Shown here piece by piece: positions 8,164 to 17,781 of a DNA stretch of 64,000 bases. Numbering within the stretch: the first letter of the stretch is position 1; each line of letters begins with the position of its first letter. A program made the position numbers and the translations under genes. The notes below the pieces were generated by a model. It searched no databases, was not told the DNA's origin, and worked only from the letters and a program-made list of their open reading frames with translations. The DNA comes from Pseudomonas wuhanensis (lineage in GTDB: Bacteria; Pseudomonadota; Gammaproteobacteria; Pseudomonadales; Pseudomonadaceae): NCBI RefSeq assembly GCF_030687395.1, contig NZ_CP117430.1, positions 1,736,001 to 1,800,000 on the forward strand, given 5' to 3'.

Positions 8164-9096
8164 ATGAGTTCCGCTCTGTCCATCCGGCAGCTAACCAAAA
8201 CCTACGGCAACGGTTTCCAGGCCTTGAGTGGTATCGATCTGGACGTCGCCGAAGGTGACTTTTTCGCCTTGCTCGGCCCTAACGGCGCCGGCAAATCCAC
8301 GACCATCGGCATTCTCTCGACCCTGGTGAACAAGACCAGCGGAACGGTGAATATCTTTGGTCATGACCTGGATAAGGAACCGGCGGCGCTCAAGCGCTGC
8401 ATTGGCGTGGTGCCCCAGGAGTTCAACTTCAACCAGTTCGAAAAGACGTTCGACATTGTCGTGACCCAGGCCGGTTACTACGGCATCCCGGCGAAAATCG
8501 CCAAGGAACGCGCCGAGCAGTACCTGACCCAACTGGGCCTGTGGGACAAGCGTGATGTGCCGTCGCGCTCCCTGTCGGGTGGCATGAAGCGCCGACTGAT
8601 GATCGCCCGGGCGCTGGTCCACGAACCACGCCTGCTGATCCTCGACGAGCCGACGGCGGGGGTGGACATCGAATTGCGTCGCTCGATGTGGACCTTCCTC
8701 ACCGAACTGAACAAAAAAGGCATCACCATCATCCTCACCACCCACTACCTGGAAGAGGCTGAGCAGTTGTGCCGCAACATCGGCATCATCGACCACGGCA
8801 CCATTGTCGAGAACACCAGCATGAAGCAGTTGCTCAGCCAACTGCATGTCGAAACCTTCCTGCTGGATATGAAGAACACGTTGCAAGTGGCGCCACAGTT
8901 GCTCGGTTACCCGGCAAAACTGATCGACAGTCATACCCTGGAAGTCCAGGTCGACAAGGCCATGGGCATTACCGCGCTGTTCACCCAATTGGCGCAGCAG
9001 AACATCGAAGTGTTGAGCCTGCGTAACAAAACCAATCGCCTCGAGGAGTTGTTCGTGTCCCTGGTGGAGAAAAATCTGTCGAAGGTGGCGGTATGA
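8164..9096 (+). CDS. yadG: ABC exporter ATP-binding subunit (YadG-like)
   Basis: 310 residues from the ATG at 8164. A longer frame from 8059 has no family similarity at its N-terminus. It carries Walker A GPNGAGKST, a Q-loop at VVPQEFNFN, signature SLSGGMKRR, Walker B LLILDEPTAGVD and switch H in TTHYLEEAE. It pairs with the permease that follows, with a 4-bp ATGA overlap. YadGH is a two-gene ABC-2 exporter of unknown substrate, conserved in Proteobacteria. No clear Shine-Dalgarno precedes the start. Confidence 0.92.
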   Translation: MSSALSIRQLTKTYGNGFQALSGIDLDVAEGDFFALLGPNGAGKSTTIGILSTLVNKTSGTVNIFGHDLDKEPAALKRCIGVVPQEFNFNQFEKTFDIVVTQAGYYGIPAKIAKERAEQYLTQLGLWDKRDVPSRSLSGGMKRRLMIARALVHEPRLLILDEPTAGVDIELRRSMWTFLTELNKKGITIILTTHYLEEAEQLCRNIGIIDHGTIVENTSMKQLLSQLHVETFLLDMKNTLQVAPQLLGYPAKLIDSHTLEVQVDKAMGITALFTQLAQQNIEVLSLRNKTNRLEELFVSLVEKNLSKVAV

Positions 9097-9872
9097 GTTC
9101 AGAGCTGCAACCCAACCTCGTTGCCCTCAATACCATCGTTTACCGTGAGGTCAAACGCTTCACCCGGATCTGGCCGCAGACCTTGCTGCCGCCGGCAATC
9201 ACCATGGTTTTGTACTTCGTGATCTTTGGCAATCTGATCGGTCGGCAGATCGGCGACATGGGTGGCTTCACTTACATGGAGTACATCGTGCCGGGGCTGA
9301 TCATGATGTCGGTGATCACCAACTCCTACGGCAACGTGGTGTCGAGTTTCTTTGGCAGCAAGTTCCAGCGCTCCATCGAAGAGTTGATGGTGTCGCCGGT
9401 GTCGCCGCATACGATTCTGATCGGCTACACCCTCGGCGGCGTGCTGCGTGGTTTGATGGTCGGGATCATCGTGACCCTGCTGTCGTTGTTCTTCACTCAA
9501 TTGCAGGTGCATCACTTGGGCGTGACCGTTCTGGTGGTGGTGCTGACGGCGACGATCTTCTCGCTGCTGGGTTTCATCAACGCGGTATTTGCGCGCAATT
9601 TCGATGATATCTCGATCATCCCGACGTTCGTGCTGACGCCGTTGACGTACCTGGGCGGGGTGTTCTACTCGATCAGCTTGCTGCCACCGTTCTGGCAGAC
9701 CGTGTCACTGGCCAACCCGGTGCTGCACATGGTCAACGCCTTCCGTTACGGCATCCTCGGCGTTTCTGATATCAAGATCAGCGTGGCGATCACCTTCATG
9801 CTCATTGCGACTGTTGTGCTGTACATCGGTTGTGCGCGGTTGCTGGTGAGCGGGCGGGGGATGCGCACCTAA
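9093..9872 (+). CDS. yadH: ABC-2 type exporter permease (YadH-like)
   Basis: 259 residues with about six membrane segments and the ABC-2 pattern: a cytoplasmic start, then LPPAITMVLYFVIFGNLIG, the coupling region GSKFQRSIEELMVSPVSP and the late motif PLTYLGGVFYSI. Start and stop overlap with yadG (ATGA), so the two are co-translated. The exported compound is not known. Confidence 0.92.
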   Translation: MSSELQPNLVALNTIVYREVKRFTRIWPQTLLPPAITMVLYFVIFGNLIGRQIGDMGGFTYMEYIVPGLIMMSVITNSYGNVVSSFFGSKFQRSIEELMVSPVSPHTILIGYTLGGVLRGLMVGIIVTLLSLFFTQLQVHHLGVTVLVVVLTATIFSLLGFINAVFARNFDDISIIPTFVLTPLTYLGGVFYSISLLPPFWQTVSLANPVLHMVNAFRYGILGVSDIKISVAITFMLIATVVLYIGCARLLVSGRGMRT

Positions 9873-9891
9873 GGAAGACCGAGTCGCCTGC

Positions 9892-9983
9892 TTCGCGAGC
9901 AAGCCCGCTCCCACAGTGAATTGGAGTTGGCCACATTATTTGTGAACGACACAGATCCCTGTGGGAGCGGGCTTGCCCGCGAT
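9892..9983. repeat. REPIN: inverted pair of REP elements
   Basis: TCGCGAGCAAGCCCGCTCCCACA on the left and CTGTGGGAGCGGGCTTGCCCGCGAT on the right, about 45 bp apart in inverted orientation, form a typical P. fluorescens REP doublet behind yadH. Confidence 0.9.
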
Positions 9984-10003
9984 GACGTCAGCCCAGACAC
10001 CGC

Positions 10004-10036
10004 AAAAAAAGGCCTCCGCACTGGAGGCCGTTTTTA
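10004..10036. terminator. Rho-independent terminator
   Basis: An A-run, then the stem GGCCTCCGCACTGGAGGCC and TTTTT. It lies between yadH and the convergent DUF2062 gene and can serve both. Confidence 0.85.
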
Positions 10037-10555
10037 TTCTTGCATCCGGCTTTTCTTACGCCGCTTCCACTGCCGACTCACCCACCAGCGCCAATACATC
10101 ATCACCAGGCAATAGGCCAACGCCCCAAGCACCAGCCCCGTGACCACCGAGCCGAGCAAGAACGGTTGCCACAGGCTCGAGAGTTCGCCGCTGATCCACT
10201 CCCAGGTCAATTCATCCGGCAGGCTGCGTGCGGGGACGTCCATCAGCCAGGCGCCGGTCTGGTAAGTGCAGAAGAACACCGCCGGCATGGTGATCGGGTT
10301 GGTCAGCCAGACCAGGCTGACGGCAATCGGCATGTTGCCGCGCACCACAATGGCAAGGATCGCCGCCAACAGCATCTGCAACGGAATGGGCAGGAACGCC
10401 GCGAACAGACCGACCGCCATGGCCCGCGCAACGGAGTGGCGATTGAGGTGCCAGAGGTTCGGGTCATGCAGCAGGGTGCCGAGAAAGCGTAAGGATTTGT
10501 GTTCCCTGATGCTGGTCGGGTCTGGCATGTAACGTTTGAATAAGCGCCGGGGCAT
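10034..10555 (-). CDS. DUF2062 membrane protein
   Basis: 173 residues from the ATG at 10555 (MPRRLFKRYMPD). A longer reading to 10699 overlaps the comEC start region and has no hydrophobic or domain signal. It has three or so membrane helices and the DUF2062 hallmarks: HSVARAMAVGLFAAFLPIPLQM, then WLTNPITMPAVFF, and a basic C-terminus. The function is unknown; the domain is also seen fused to glycosyltransferases. It is divergent from comEC with about 136 bp between starts. Confidence 0.85.
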   Translation of the reverse strand: MPRRLFKRYMPDPTSIREHKSLRFLGTLLHDPNLWHLNRHSVARAMAVGLFAAFLPIPLQMLLAAILAIVVRGNMPIAVSLVWLTNPITMPAVFFCTYQTGAWLMDVPARSLPDELTWEWISGELSSLWQPFLLGSVVTGLVLGALAYCLVMMYWRWWVSRQWKRRKKSRMQE

Positions 10556-10691
10556 AAGGCTTCTCGGTCGGTTCAGGCGGCAAGTATGTCTGGATTCTAC
10601 GAACCGCCCATTCAGACTTTGTGACAATTGATAACGACGTCCGTGCGGCGCGCCGTCTATGCATAGGGAGGGGACTCTCAAGGACGGGCTT

Positions 10692-12926
10692 ATGCGCACA
10701 GGGATGATGGCGCTGGCGTTGGGCCTGCTGGCCTTGCGTTATTTACCGGTATTACCGCCGGTCTGGTTGTGGCTGTTGATGCCGGTAGCGGGTTTGATGT
10801 TGCTGCCGTTTCGAACTTTTCCCTTGGCATTTTTTTTGTTCGGTTTCAGTTGGGCGGGTGCGAATGCACAGTGGGCGCTGAATGATCGCCTGGCGCTGAA
10901 TCTTGATGGCGAGACTCGCTGGGTCGAAGGTCGTGTGACCGGGTTACCGCAGCAGGCCGAGGGGGTGGTGCGGTTCGAACTGACGGACAGTCAGTCGCGT
11001 CGCACCAGCCTGCCTGGGCACCTGCGTCTGGCCTGGTATGGCGGGCCGCCCGTCAACAGCGGCGAGCATTGGCGGCTGGCGGTCAAATTGAAGCGTCCTG
11101 CCGGGTTGCTTAACCCGCATGCGTTCGATTACGACGCCTGGTTACTGGCCCGGCACATTGGCGCCACCGGAACCGTCAAGGACGGTCAGCGACTGATGGA
11201 GGCGAAGTGGGCCTGGCGCGACGGCATCCGTCAGCGTTTGCAGGCCGTGGATGCCCAAGGGCGAACGGGGGCGCTGACAGCGTTGGTGCTGGGGGATGGC
11301 GCCGGATTGAGTCGTGAGGACTGGCAGGTGCTGCAAGACACCGGCACCGTTCATCTGTTGGTGATTTCCGGGCAGCACATTGGTTTGCTGGCGGGAGTGG
11401 TGTATCTGCTGATTGCCGGTTTGGCGCGTTATGGTTTGTGGCCCAGGCGTTTGCCGTGGCTGCCATGGGCATGCGGACTGGCGTTCGCGGCGGCGCTCGG
11501 TTATGGGCTGCTGGCCGGCTTCGAAGTGCCGGTGCGGCGGGCCTGCCTGATGATCGGTCTGGTGCTGTTGTGGCGACTACGGTTTCGTCACCTTGGCGCA
11601 TGGTGGCCGCTATTGCTGGCGCTTGACGGTGTTTTGCTGCTGGATCCGCTGGCGAGCCTGCAACCGGGTTTCTGGTTGTCGTTTGCGGCGGTGGCGGTAC
11701 TGATTTTCACTTTTGGCGGCCGATTGGGGGCATGGCGCTGGTGGCAAACCTGGACCCGTGCCCAATGGCTGATCGCGATCGGTCTGTGCCCGCTGCTGTT
11801 GGTGCTGGGGTTACCGATCAGTCTCAGCGGGCCGCTGGCCAATTTGCTGGCGGTGCCCTGGGTCAGTCTGGTGGTCCTGCCGCCGGCTTTGCTTGGGACG
11901 ATATTGTTGCCCGTTCCTTATATGGGGGACGGGTTGCTGTGGTTGGCCGGCGGTCTGATCGATCTTTTGTTCAAGGGGTTGGCGTTGATAGCCGGGCAAA
12001 TGCCCGCGTGGGTACCGGTGGCGGTCCCGTTGTGGGTATGGGCATTCGGCACGCTGGGCGCCTTTGTGCTGTTACTGCCGCGAGGCGTGCCGTTGCGTCC
12101 GTTGGGCTGGCCGATGTTGCTTTTGCTGGTTTTTCCGCCCCGGCACACGTTACCTGAAGGCATGGCCGAGGTCTGGCAGCTGGATGTCGGTCAAGGTTTG
12201 GCGATTCTGGTGCGCACTCGCCATCACACCTTGCTGTATGACGCCGGGCCACGGTTCGGCGATATCGACCTGGGGGAGCGGGTGGTGCTGCCGTCATTGC
12301 GCAAACTGGGGGTGAACGGACTCGATCTGATGCTGATCAGCCACGCCGATGCCGATCACGCCGGCGGTGCGCGAGCAATTGCCAATGGAATACCGGTGAA
12401 GCAAGTACTGAGTGGCGATCATCTGGCCCTGCCAGACGAACTGCACGCCGATGGCTGCGAGAGCGGTCAACAATGGGCCTGGGACGGCGTGAAGTTTCAA
12501 CTCTGGCAGTGGCCGTCTGCCAGCGACAGCAATCAGAAATCCTGCGTGTTGCAGATTGAAGCCAGCGGCGAGCGGTTGCTGCTGACCGGTGACATCGATG
12601 CCGCAGCCGAGCGGGCGCTGCTCGACAGTCCATTGGCGGTGCCGACGGATTGGTTGCAGGCCCCGCACCATGGCAGTCGCAGTTCATCTTCGATGTCGTT
12701 GCTCAACGTATTGCAACCCAAAGCGGTGCTGATCTCCCGTGGCAACGGCAATTCTTTCGGCCATCCCCATCCCACGGTCGTGGCGCGGTATCAAAAACGC
12801 GGCGTGGCGATCTACGACAGCGCCGAGCAAGGTGCCATTCGTCTGCAACTGGGACGCTTCAAGCCGCCGTGGACGATGCTTCAAGAACGGCGCTTCTGGC
12901 GCGATCTGCCACCATCCAGCCAGTAA
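10692..12926 (+). CDS. comEC: ComEC/Rec2 DNA-uptake channel protein
   Basis: 744 residues from the ATG at 10692, with AAGGA 8 nt upstream. ComEC forms the inner-membrane channel for single-stranded DNA in natural transformation. The order is N-terminal helices, a DUF4131 oligonucleotide-binding-like domain (about 60-170), the competence core (LLVISGQHIGLLAG) with many helices to about 490, and a C-terminal metallo-beta-lactamase domain with DVGQGLAILV, HADADHAGG and APHHGSRSS. All metal ligands look intact, so the protein may be functional. No other uptake gene is in the window. Confidence 0.93.
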   Translation: MRTGMMALALGLLALRYLPVLPPVWLWLLMPVAGLMLLPFRTFPLAFFLFGFSWAGANAQWALNDRLALNLDGETRWVEGRVTGLPQQAEGVVRFELTDSQSRRTSLPGHLRLAWYGGPPVNSGEHWRLAVKLKRPAGLLNPHAFDYDAWLLARHIGATGTVKDGQRLMEAKWAWRDGIRQRLQAVDAQGRTGALTALVLGDGAGLSREDWQVLQDTGTVHLLVISGQHIGLLAGVVYLLIAGLARYGLWPRRLPWLPWACGLAFAAALGYGLLAGFEVPVRRACLMIGLVLLWRLRFRHLGAWWPLLLALDGVLLLDPLASLQPGFWLSFAAVAVLIFTFGGRLGAWRWWQTWTRAQWLIAIGLCPLLLVLGLPISLSGPLANLLAVPWVSLVVLPPALLGTILLPVPYMGDGLLWLAGGLIDLLFKGLALIAGQMPAWVPVAVPLWVWAFGTLGAFVLLLPRGVPLRPLGWPMLLLLVFPPRHTLPEGMAEVWQLDVGQGLAILVRTRHHTLLYDAGPRFGDIDLGERVVLPSLRKLGVNGLDLMLISHADADHAGGARAIANGIPVKQVLSGDHLALPDELHADGCESGQQWAWDGVKFQLWQWPSASDSNQKSCVLQIEASGERLLLTGDIDAAAERALLDSPLAVPTDWLQAPHHGSRSSSSMSLLNVLQPKAVLISRGNGNSFGHPHPTVVARYQKRGVAIYDSAEQGAIRLQLGRFKPPWTMLQERRFWRDLPPSSQ

Positions 12927-13022
12927 CCCGAACTATTGAAGCCCGACCGGATGCGACATCGCGGTCTTCGGTGCGTCCACCCCCTATGTTAGAGTGGCGC
13001 ACTTTTCGAGGGGACTGTCACT

Positions 13023-13658
13023 GTGTGGGAATTGGTCAAATCCGGCGGCTGGATGATGCTGCCGATCATTCTGAGTTCCATCGCGGCCATGGCGATCGTT
13101 GCCGAGCGTCTGTGGACCCTGCGTGCCAGCCGCGTGACCCCCGAGTACTTGCTCGGGCAGGTCTGGGTCTGGATCAAGGACAAACAACTCAATAAAGAAA
13201 AACTCAAGGAGCTGCGCGCCAACTCTCCGTTGGGCGAGATCCTGGCCGCCGGTCTGGCGAACTCCAGGCATGGTCGCGAGATCATGAAAGAGTGCATCGA
13301 AGAGGCCGCTGCGCGGGTAATTCACGAGCTCGAACGCTACATCAACGCCCTTGGCACCATCGCCGCCATGGCCCCGTTGCTGGGTTTGCTGGGTACGGTG
13401 CTGGGCATGATCGATATTTTCAGTGCGTTCATGGGCACGGGCATGGGCACCAACGCTTCAGTGCTGGCCGGTGGTATTTCCAAAGCGCTGATCACCACCG
13501 CCGCCGGTCTGATGGTCGGCATCCCGGCCGTGTTCTTCCACCGCTTCCTGCAACGCCGCATAGATGAGTTGGTGGTGGGCATGGAGCAGGAAGCGATCAA
13601 GCTGGTCGAGGTAGTGCAGGGTGACCGCGACGTGGATCTGTCTGGGGGCAAAGCGTGA
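13023..13658 (+). CDS. exbB: ExbB/TolQ-type proton-channel subunit
   Basis: 211 residues from a GTG start with GAGGGGA upstream. It has three membrane helices (about 10-30, 115-140 and 155-180) and the MotA/TolQ/ExbB core APLLGLLGTVLGMIDIF followed by the Gly-rich ISKALITTAAGLMVGIPA. With ExbD it converts proton-motive force into work on a periplasmic partner. It opens a chain of seven genes ending in murB. No TonB or TolA gene is nearby, so the partner is unknown. Confidence 0.9.
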   Translation: MWELVKSGGWMMLPIILSSIAAMAIVAERLWTLRASRVTPEYLLGQVWVWIKDKQLNKEKLKELRANSPLGEILAAGLANSRHGREIMKECIEEAAARVIHELERYINALGTIAAMAPLLGLLGTVLGMIDIFSAFMGTGMGTNASVLAGGISKALITTAAGLMVGIPAVFFHRFLQRRIDELVVGMEQEAIKLVEVVQGDRDVDLSGGKA

Positions 13659-14083
13659 AATTCCGTCGTAAACCACGGGAAACGATAGACATCAACCTCG
13701 CGTCGTTGATTGACGTGGTGTTTATCTTGCTGCTGTTTTTCGTTGTGACCACCACCTTCACTCGTGAAACCCAGTTGCGCGTCGACTTGCCGGAAGCCGT
13801 CAGCGGTTCCCCGGCCGAGGACCAGCAGACCAAGCAACTGGACATCGCCATCAGTGCCGAAGGTGTGTTCTCCGTGAACAACCAGTTGTTGCCGAAGAAC
13901 GATCTGACCAGCCTGATGGAAGCGCTACAGAAAGAATCCAATGGCGACACCAATATGCCGTTGTCCATCAGCGCTGATGGCAAGACCCCCCATCAGTCCG
14001 TCATCACCGCGATGGACGCTGCCGGCAAGCTCGGTTTCAGTCACTTGCGCATGACCACAGTCGAGGCGGCGCCGGCATCTTGA
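13655..14083 (+). CDS. exbD: ExbD/TolR-type proton-channel subunit
   Basis: 142 residues with a single N-terminal membrane anchor carrying the essential Asp ([19 protein letters not shown]) and a periplasmic ExbD/TolR domain. It overlaps exbB by 4 bp. Its TGA overlaps the ATG of lpxK (TGATG), which couples translation of a motor subunit to a lipid A enzyme. Confidence 0.9.
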   Translation: MKFRRKPRETIDINLASLIDVVFILLLFFVVTTTFTRETQLRVDLPEAVSGSPAEDQQTKQLDIAISAEGVFSVNNQLLPKNDLTSLMEALQKESNGDTNMPLSISADGKTPHQSVITAMDAAGKLGFSHLRMTTVEAAPAS

Positions 14084-15093
14084 TGGCCATGTCCGATCGA
14101 TTGCTCACTGCGTGGTACGAAGGCCATCCGGCGTTGAAGCTGTTGCAGCCTCTGGAATGGTTGTATCGACGCGTGGTCACTGGCAAGCGCAAGCGCTTTT
14201 TGGCCGGTGAGGGCGAGATCTATCAACCTCCGGTGCCGCTGATCGTGGTCGGCAACATCACGGTGGGCGGCACCGGCAAGACGCCGCTGATTCTGTGGAT
14301 GATCCAGCATTGCCAGCGCAGCGGGCTGCGGGTCGGCGTGGTCAGCCGTGGCTACGGCGCCAAACCGCCGCAATTGCCGTGGCGGGTCAAGGCGGATCAA
14401 GATGCGGACGTGGCGGGCGATGAACCACTGTTGATCGTCCAGCGCACTGGCGTGCCGTTGATGATCGACCCGGACCGCAGCCGCGCGGTCAAAGCCTTGC
14501 TGGCGAGCGAACCGCTGGACCTGATCCTCTCCGACGACGGCATGCAGCATTACCGGCTGGCCCGGCATCTGGAACTGGTGCTGATCGATGCCGCCCGGGG
14601 GCTGGGCAACCAGCGCTGCCTGCCGGCCGGACCGTTGCGCGAACCGATCGAGCGGCTGCAAAGCGTCGATGCGGTGCTTTATAACGGTGCCACTGCCGAC
14701 CGCATCGACGGTTTTGCCTTCCAGTTGCAACCCACGGCGCTGGTCAATCTGCAAAGCGGCGAACGCCGGCCTATCGACCATTTCCCCTCAGGCCAGGCCA
14801 TTCACGCCGTGGCCGGGATCGGCAATCCCCAACGTTTCTTCAAGACCCTCGAAACGCTACACTGGCGGCCAGTGCCGCATGCATTTGCCGACCACGCCGA
14901 ATACAGCGTGCAGGCCTTGAATTTCACACCGTCATTGCCAGTGGTGATGACTGAAAAAGACGCGGTGAAGTGCCGTGCCTTCGCCGCCGCCGATTGGTGG
15001 TACCTGGCGGTCGATGCTGCGCCATCGCCGGCCTTCGTGGCTTGGTTCGATTCGCAGCTGATGCGCCTGTTGCCGGCTCGTCTTTTGCCTTAA
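14083..15093 (+). CDS. lpxK: Tetraacyldisaccharide 4'-kinase (lipid A synthesis)
   Basis: 336 residues. LpxK phosphorylates the 4' position of the tetra-acylated disaccharide to give lipid IVA at the inner membrane. It shows an N-terminal amphipathic or hydrophobic start, Walker A VGGTGKTP, the conserved GVVSRGYG and [10 protein letters not shown] segments. The ATG at 14083 overlaps the exbD stop; an internal ATG at 14089 is possible. In E. coli lpxK follows msbA; here exbBD takes that place. Confidence 0.95.
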   Translation: MAMSDRLLTAWYEGHPALKLLQPLEWLYRRVVTGKRKRFLAGEGEIYQPPVPLIVVGNITVGGTGKTPLILWMIQHCQRSGLRVGVVSRGYGAKPPQLPWRVKADQDADVAGDEPLLIVQRTGVPLMIDPDRSRAVKALLASEPLDLILSDDGMQHYRLARHLELVLIDAARGLGNQRCLPAGPLREPIERLQSVDAVLYNGATADRIDGFAFQLQPTALVNLQSGERRPIDHFPSGQAIHAVAGIGNPQRFFKTLETLHWRPVPHAFADHAEYSVQALNFTPSLPVVMTEKDAVKCRAFAAADWWYLAVDAAPSPAFVAWFDSQLMRLLPARLLP

Positions 15094-15118
15094 CTCCGTT
15101 TCTATCCAGGGAATGTTC

Positions 15119-15304
15119 ATGGACACCAAATTGCTCGATATTCTCGCTTGCCCGATCTGCAAAGGTCCGCTCAAGCTCAGCGCCGACAAAACCGAGCTGA
15201 TCAGCAAGGGCGCTGGCCTCGCCTATCCGATTCGCGACGGCATCCCGGTGATGCTCGAAAGTGAAGCACGCACCCTGACCACTGACGAGCGTCTGGATAA
15301 ATGA
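15119..15304 (+). CDS. Trm112-family small protein (YcaR-like)
   Basis: 61 residues with [14 protein letters not shown] at the N-terminus and [11 protein letters not shown], the Trm112/UPF0434 pattern, though only one CxxC pair is present. The ATG at 15119 has CAGGGA 6-7 nt upstream; another ATG two codons earlier is less well placed. It lies between lpxK and kdsB as ycaR does in E. coli, and its stop overlaps the kdsB start. The precise role is not established. Confidence 0.88.
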   Translation: MDTKLLDILACPICKGPLKLSADKTELISKGAGLAYPIRDGIPVMLESEARTLTTDERLDK

Positions 15305-16065
15305 CCACAGCCTTTACCGTCGTCATTCCATCGCGTTATGCCTCCACCCGTCTGCCGGGCAAACCCCTGCTGCTGATCGCCGGCAAGCCGATGATCCAGC
15401 ACGTCTGGGAACAAGCGAGCAAAAGCAGTGCCCAGCGCGTGGTCGTGGCCACCGACGATGCGCGCATCATAGAGGCCTGCAAAGGCTTTGGTGCCGAAGT
15501 GGTGCTGACCCGCGAAGACCACAATTCCGGCACTGACCGTCTGGCCGAAGTCGCGGCGAAACTGGGCCTGGCCCCGGACGCCATCGTGGTTAACGTTCAG
15601 GGCGACGAGCCGTTGATTCCGCCGAGCGTGATCGATCAGGTCGCCGCTAATCTGGCTGCCCACACCGAAGCGCGCATGGCCACCCTGGCCGAGCCGATCG
15701 AAGACGTGGAAACCCTGTTCAATCCCAATGTGGTCAAGGTGGTCAGCGACCTCAATGGCCTGGCACTGACATTCAGTCGTGCCACCTTGCCGTGGGCTCG
15801 CGACGCGTTCGCCAAGAGCCGCGAGCAATTGCCGGAAGGTGTGCCGTATCGCCGTCACATCGGCATTTATGCCTATCGCGCCGGTTTCCTGCAGGACTTC
15901 GTCACTTGGGGCCCGTGCTGGCTGGAAAACACCGAGTCTCTGGAGCAACTGCGGGCGCTCTGGCACGGCGTGCGGATTCACGTCGCCGATGCGCTGATCG
16001 CACCCCCCACCGGTGTCGACACCATTGAAGACCTCGAGCGCGTTCGTCGCTTGCTGGAGGCTTGA
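15301..16065 (+). CDS. kdsB: CMP-Kdo synthetase
   Basis: 254 residues. KdsB activates 3-deoxy-D-manno-octulosonate with CTP for addition to lipid A. The nucleotide-binding start [15 protein letters not shown], the TDDARI segment and [12 protein letters not shown] are all present. It overlaps both neighbours (ATGA on the left, TGATG on the right) in the envelope operon. Confidence 0.96.
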   Translation: MTTAFTVVIPSRYASTRLPGKPLLLIAGKPMIQHVWEQASKSSAQRVVVATDDARIIEACKGFGAEVVLTREDHNSGTDRLAEVAAKLGLAPDAIVVNVQGDEPLIPPSVIDQVAANLAAHTEARMATLAEPIEDVETLFNPNVVKVVSDLNGLALTFSRATLPWARDAFAKSREQLPEGVPYRRHIGIYAYRAGFLQDFVTWGPCWLENTESLEQLRALWHGVRIHVADALIAPPTGVDTIEDLERVRRLLEA

Positions 16066-16529
16066 TGCGGGTTCTGTTCGTCTGCCTGGGCAATATCTGC
16101 CGCTCTCCCACAGCCGAAGGCGTGTTGCGGCACAAACTGCGTGAGGCGGGGCTGGCCGATCAAGTCGAAGTGGCTTCCGCCGGCACCGGCGACTGGCACG
16201 TCGGCAAGGCCCCGGACAAGCGCAGCCAGGCCGCGGCGAAGCTGCGCGGTTATGACTTGTCGGCCCAGCGCGCGCAGCAAGTCAGCCGTGCAGATTTCGC
16301 CACCTACGACCTGATTCTGGCGATGGACAACAGCAACCTGCGCCACCTCAAGGCCCTGCAACCGGCCAAGGGCAAGGCCGAACTGGACCTGTTCCTGCGT
16401 CGCTACCAGTCGGAAGTCGATGAAGTGCCGGACCCTTATCACGACAGCGAGCAGGGTTTCGAACAGGTCCTGGACCTGATCGAGCGCGCCACCGATTTGC
16501 TGGTGATCGAATTGAAGGGACGGTTATGA
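16065..16529 (+). CDS. Low-molecular-weight protein-tyrosine phosphatase
   Basis: 154 residues. The P-loop CLGNICRSPTAE near the N-terminus carries the nucleophilic Cys and Arg (CxxxxCRS form). The general-acid region DPYHDSEQGFEQV contains the conserved DP pair. It starts on the TGATG overlap with kdsB and overlaps murB by 4 bp. Such phosphatases often act on bacterial tyrosine kinases of polysaccharide export; no kinase is in the window. Confidence 0.92.
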   Translation: MRVLFVCLGNICRSPTAEGVLRHKLREAGLADQVEVASAGTGDWHVGKAPDKRSQAAAKLRGYDLSAQRAQQVSRADFATYDLILAMDNSNLRHLKALQPAKGKAELDLFLRRYQSEVDEVPDPYHDSEQGFEQVLDLIERATDLLVIELKGRL

Positions 16530-17545
16530 GTTTGCAGGTACATCCGCTGGTATCGCTCAAGCCGTTCAACAGCTTTGGCGTGGATGTTCAGGCCCGGCTG
16601 TTTGCCGAGGCCCATAGCGATGCTGACGTGCGCGAAGCCCTGGCCTATGGGTTGGAACATGATGTGCCCGTGCTGGTGATCGGTGGCGGCAGTAATCTGC
16701 TGCTGACCGCTGATGTGCAGGCATTGGTGCTGCGCATGGCCACACGGGGAATTCGCCTATTGAGCGATGACGGCAACCAGGTTGTGATCGAAGCCGAAGC
16801 GGGGGAGCCGTGGCATCCGTTTGTGCAACACACCTTGGCGCAAGGGTTGTCGGGGCTGGAGAACCTCAGCCTGATCCCCGGCACGGTGGGCGCGGCACCG
16901 ATGCAGAACATCGGCGCTTACGGTGTCGAGATAAAAGACGTTTTTGCCGGCCTGACGGCCCTTGATCGCCAGACCGGCGAGCTGCGGGACTTCACGCTGG
17001 CCGAGTGCAACTTCGCCTACCGCGACAGCCTGTTCAAACAGGAGCCGGGGCGCTGGTTGATCCTGCGGGTGCGTTTCATCCTCACGCGCACCGCGCACCT
17101 GCACCTGGAATACGGCCCGGTTCGCCAGCGCCTGACATCGCTGGGCATCGATCACCCGACGCCTACCGATGTTAGCCAGGCCATCTGCAGCATTCGCAAC
17201 GAAAAGCTCCCGGACCCGGCGGTGCTTGGCAATGCCGGCAGCTTCTTCAAGAACCCCTTGGTGCCGGCGACATTGGTGGCGCAACTCAAGGAGCAGTACC
17301 CGGAGCTGGTGGCCTACGCGCAACCTGACGGCCAAATGAAACTGGCGGCGGGCTGGCTCATCGAACGGGCCGGCTGGAAAGGCTTTCGAGACGGTGATGC
17401 CGGTGTGCATAAATTACAGGCGCTGGTGCTGGTCAACTACGGCACCGCAACGGGCCTGCAATTGTTGAATCTGGCGCAACGCATTCAAAAAGACATTTCA
17501 GAACGTTTCCACGTCGACCTGGAAATGGAGCCCAATCGGTATTGA
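16526..17545 (+). CDS. murB: UDP-N-acetylenolpyruvoylglucosamine reductase
   Basis: 339 residues, the long type I form as in E. coli. MurB reduces the enolpyruvyl group to give UDP-MurNAc in peptidoglycan synthesis. It has an FAD-binding domain with VIGGGSNLLL and IPGTVGAAPMQNIGAYG, and the C-terminal segment with GSFFKNP. It is the last gene of the chain from exbB, followed by a strong terminator. Confidence 0.96.
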   Translation: MSLQVHPLVSLKPFNSFGVDVQARLFAEAHSDADVREALAYGLEHDVPVLVIGGGSNLLLTADVQALVLRMATRGIRLLSDDGNQVVIEAEAGEPWHPFVQHTLAQGLSGLENLSLIPGTVGAAPMQNIGAYGVEIKDVFAGLTALDRQTGELRDFTLAECNFAYRDSLFKQEPGRWLILRVRFILTRTAHLHLEYGPVRQRLTSLGIDHPTPTDVSQAICSIRNEKLPDPAVLGNAGSFFKNPLVPATLVAQLKEQYPELVAYAQPDGQMKLAAGWLIERAGWKGFRDGDAGVHKLQALVLVNYGTATGLQLLNLAQRIQKDISERFHVDLEMEPNRY

Positions 17546-17570
17546 GGCTACGCTTTCACGGCTGATTCCA

Positions 17571-17608
17571 AAGCCCTGCACATCTTCAAATGTGCAGGGC
17601 TTTTTTGT
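17571..17608 (+). terminator. Rho-independent terminator after murB
   Basis: The stem AAGCCCTGCACAT / ATGTGCAGGGCTT with loop CTTCAA is followed by TTTTTTGTT. It ends the exbB-murB transcript. Confidence 0.9.
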
Positions 17609-17781
17609 TAATGCTGGGTTAACTTAGCTACCTAACGATGCAAGCATTTGCTCCACCAAAGGCCCGGTGCAGACGTTGCTGTCCGCATAAGAGAGCCCAT
17701 TAGCCTGAGTCGATCTGCGTGAAGGAATCCACGCGGCAGATTGCTCGACCCCATAACCTCTATCACTATGCGGGCGTGCCC

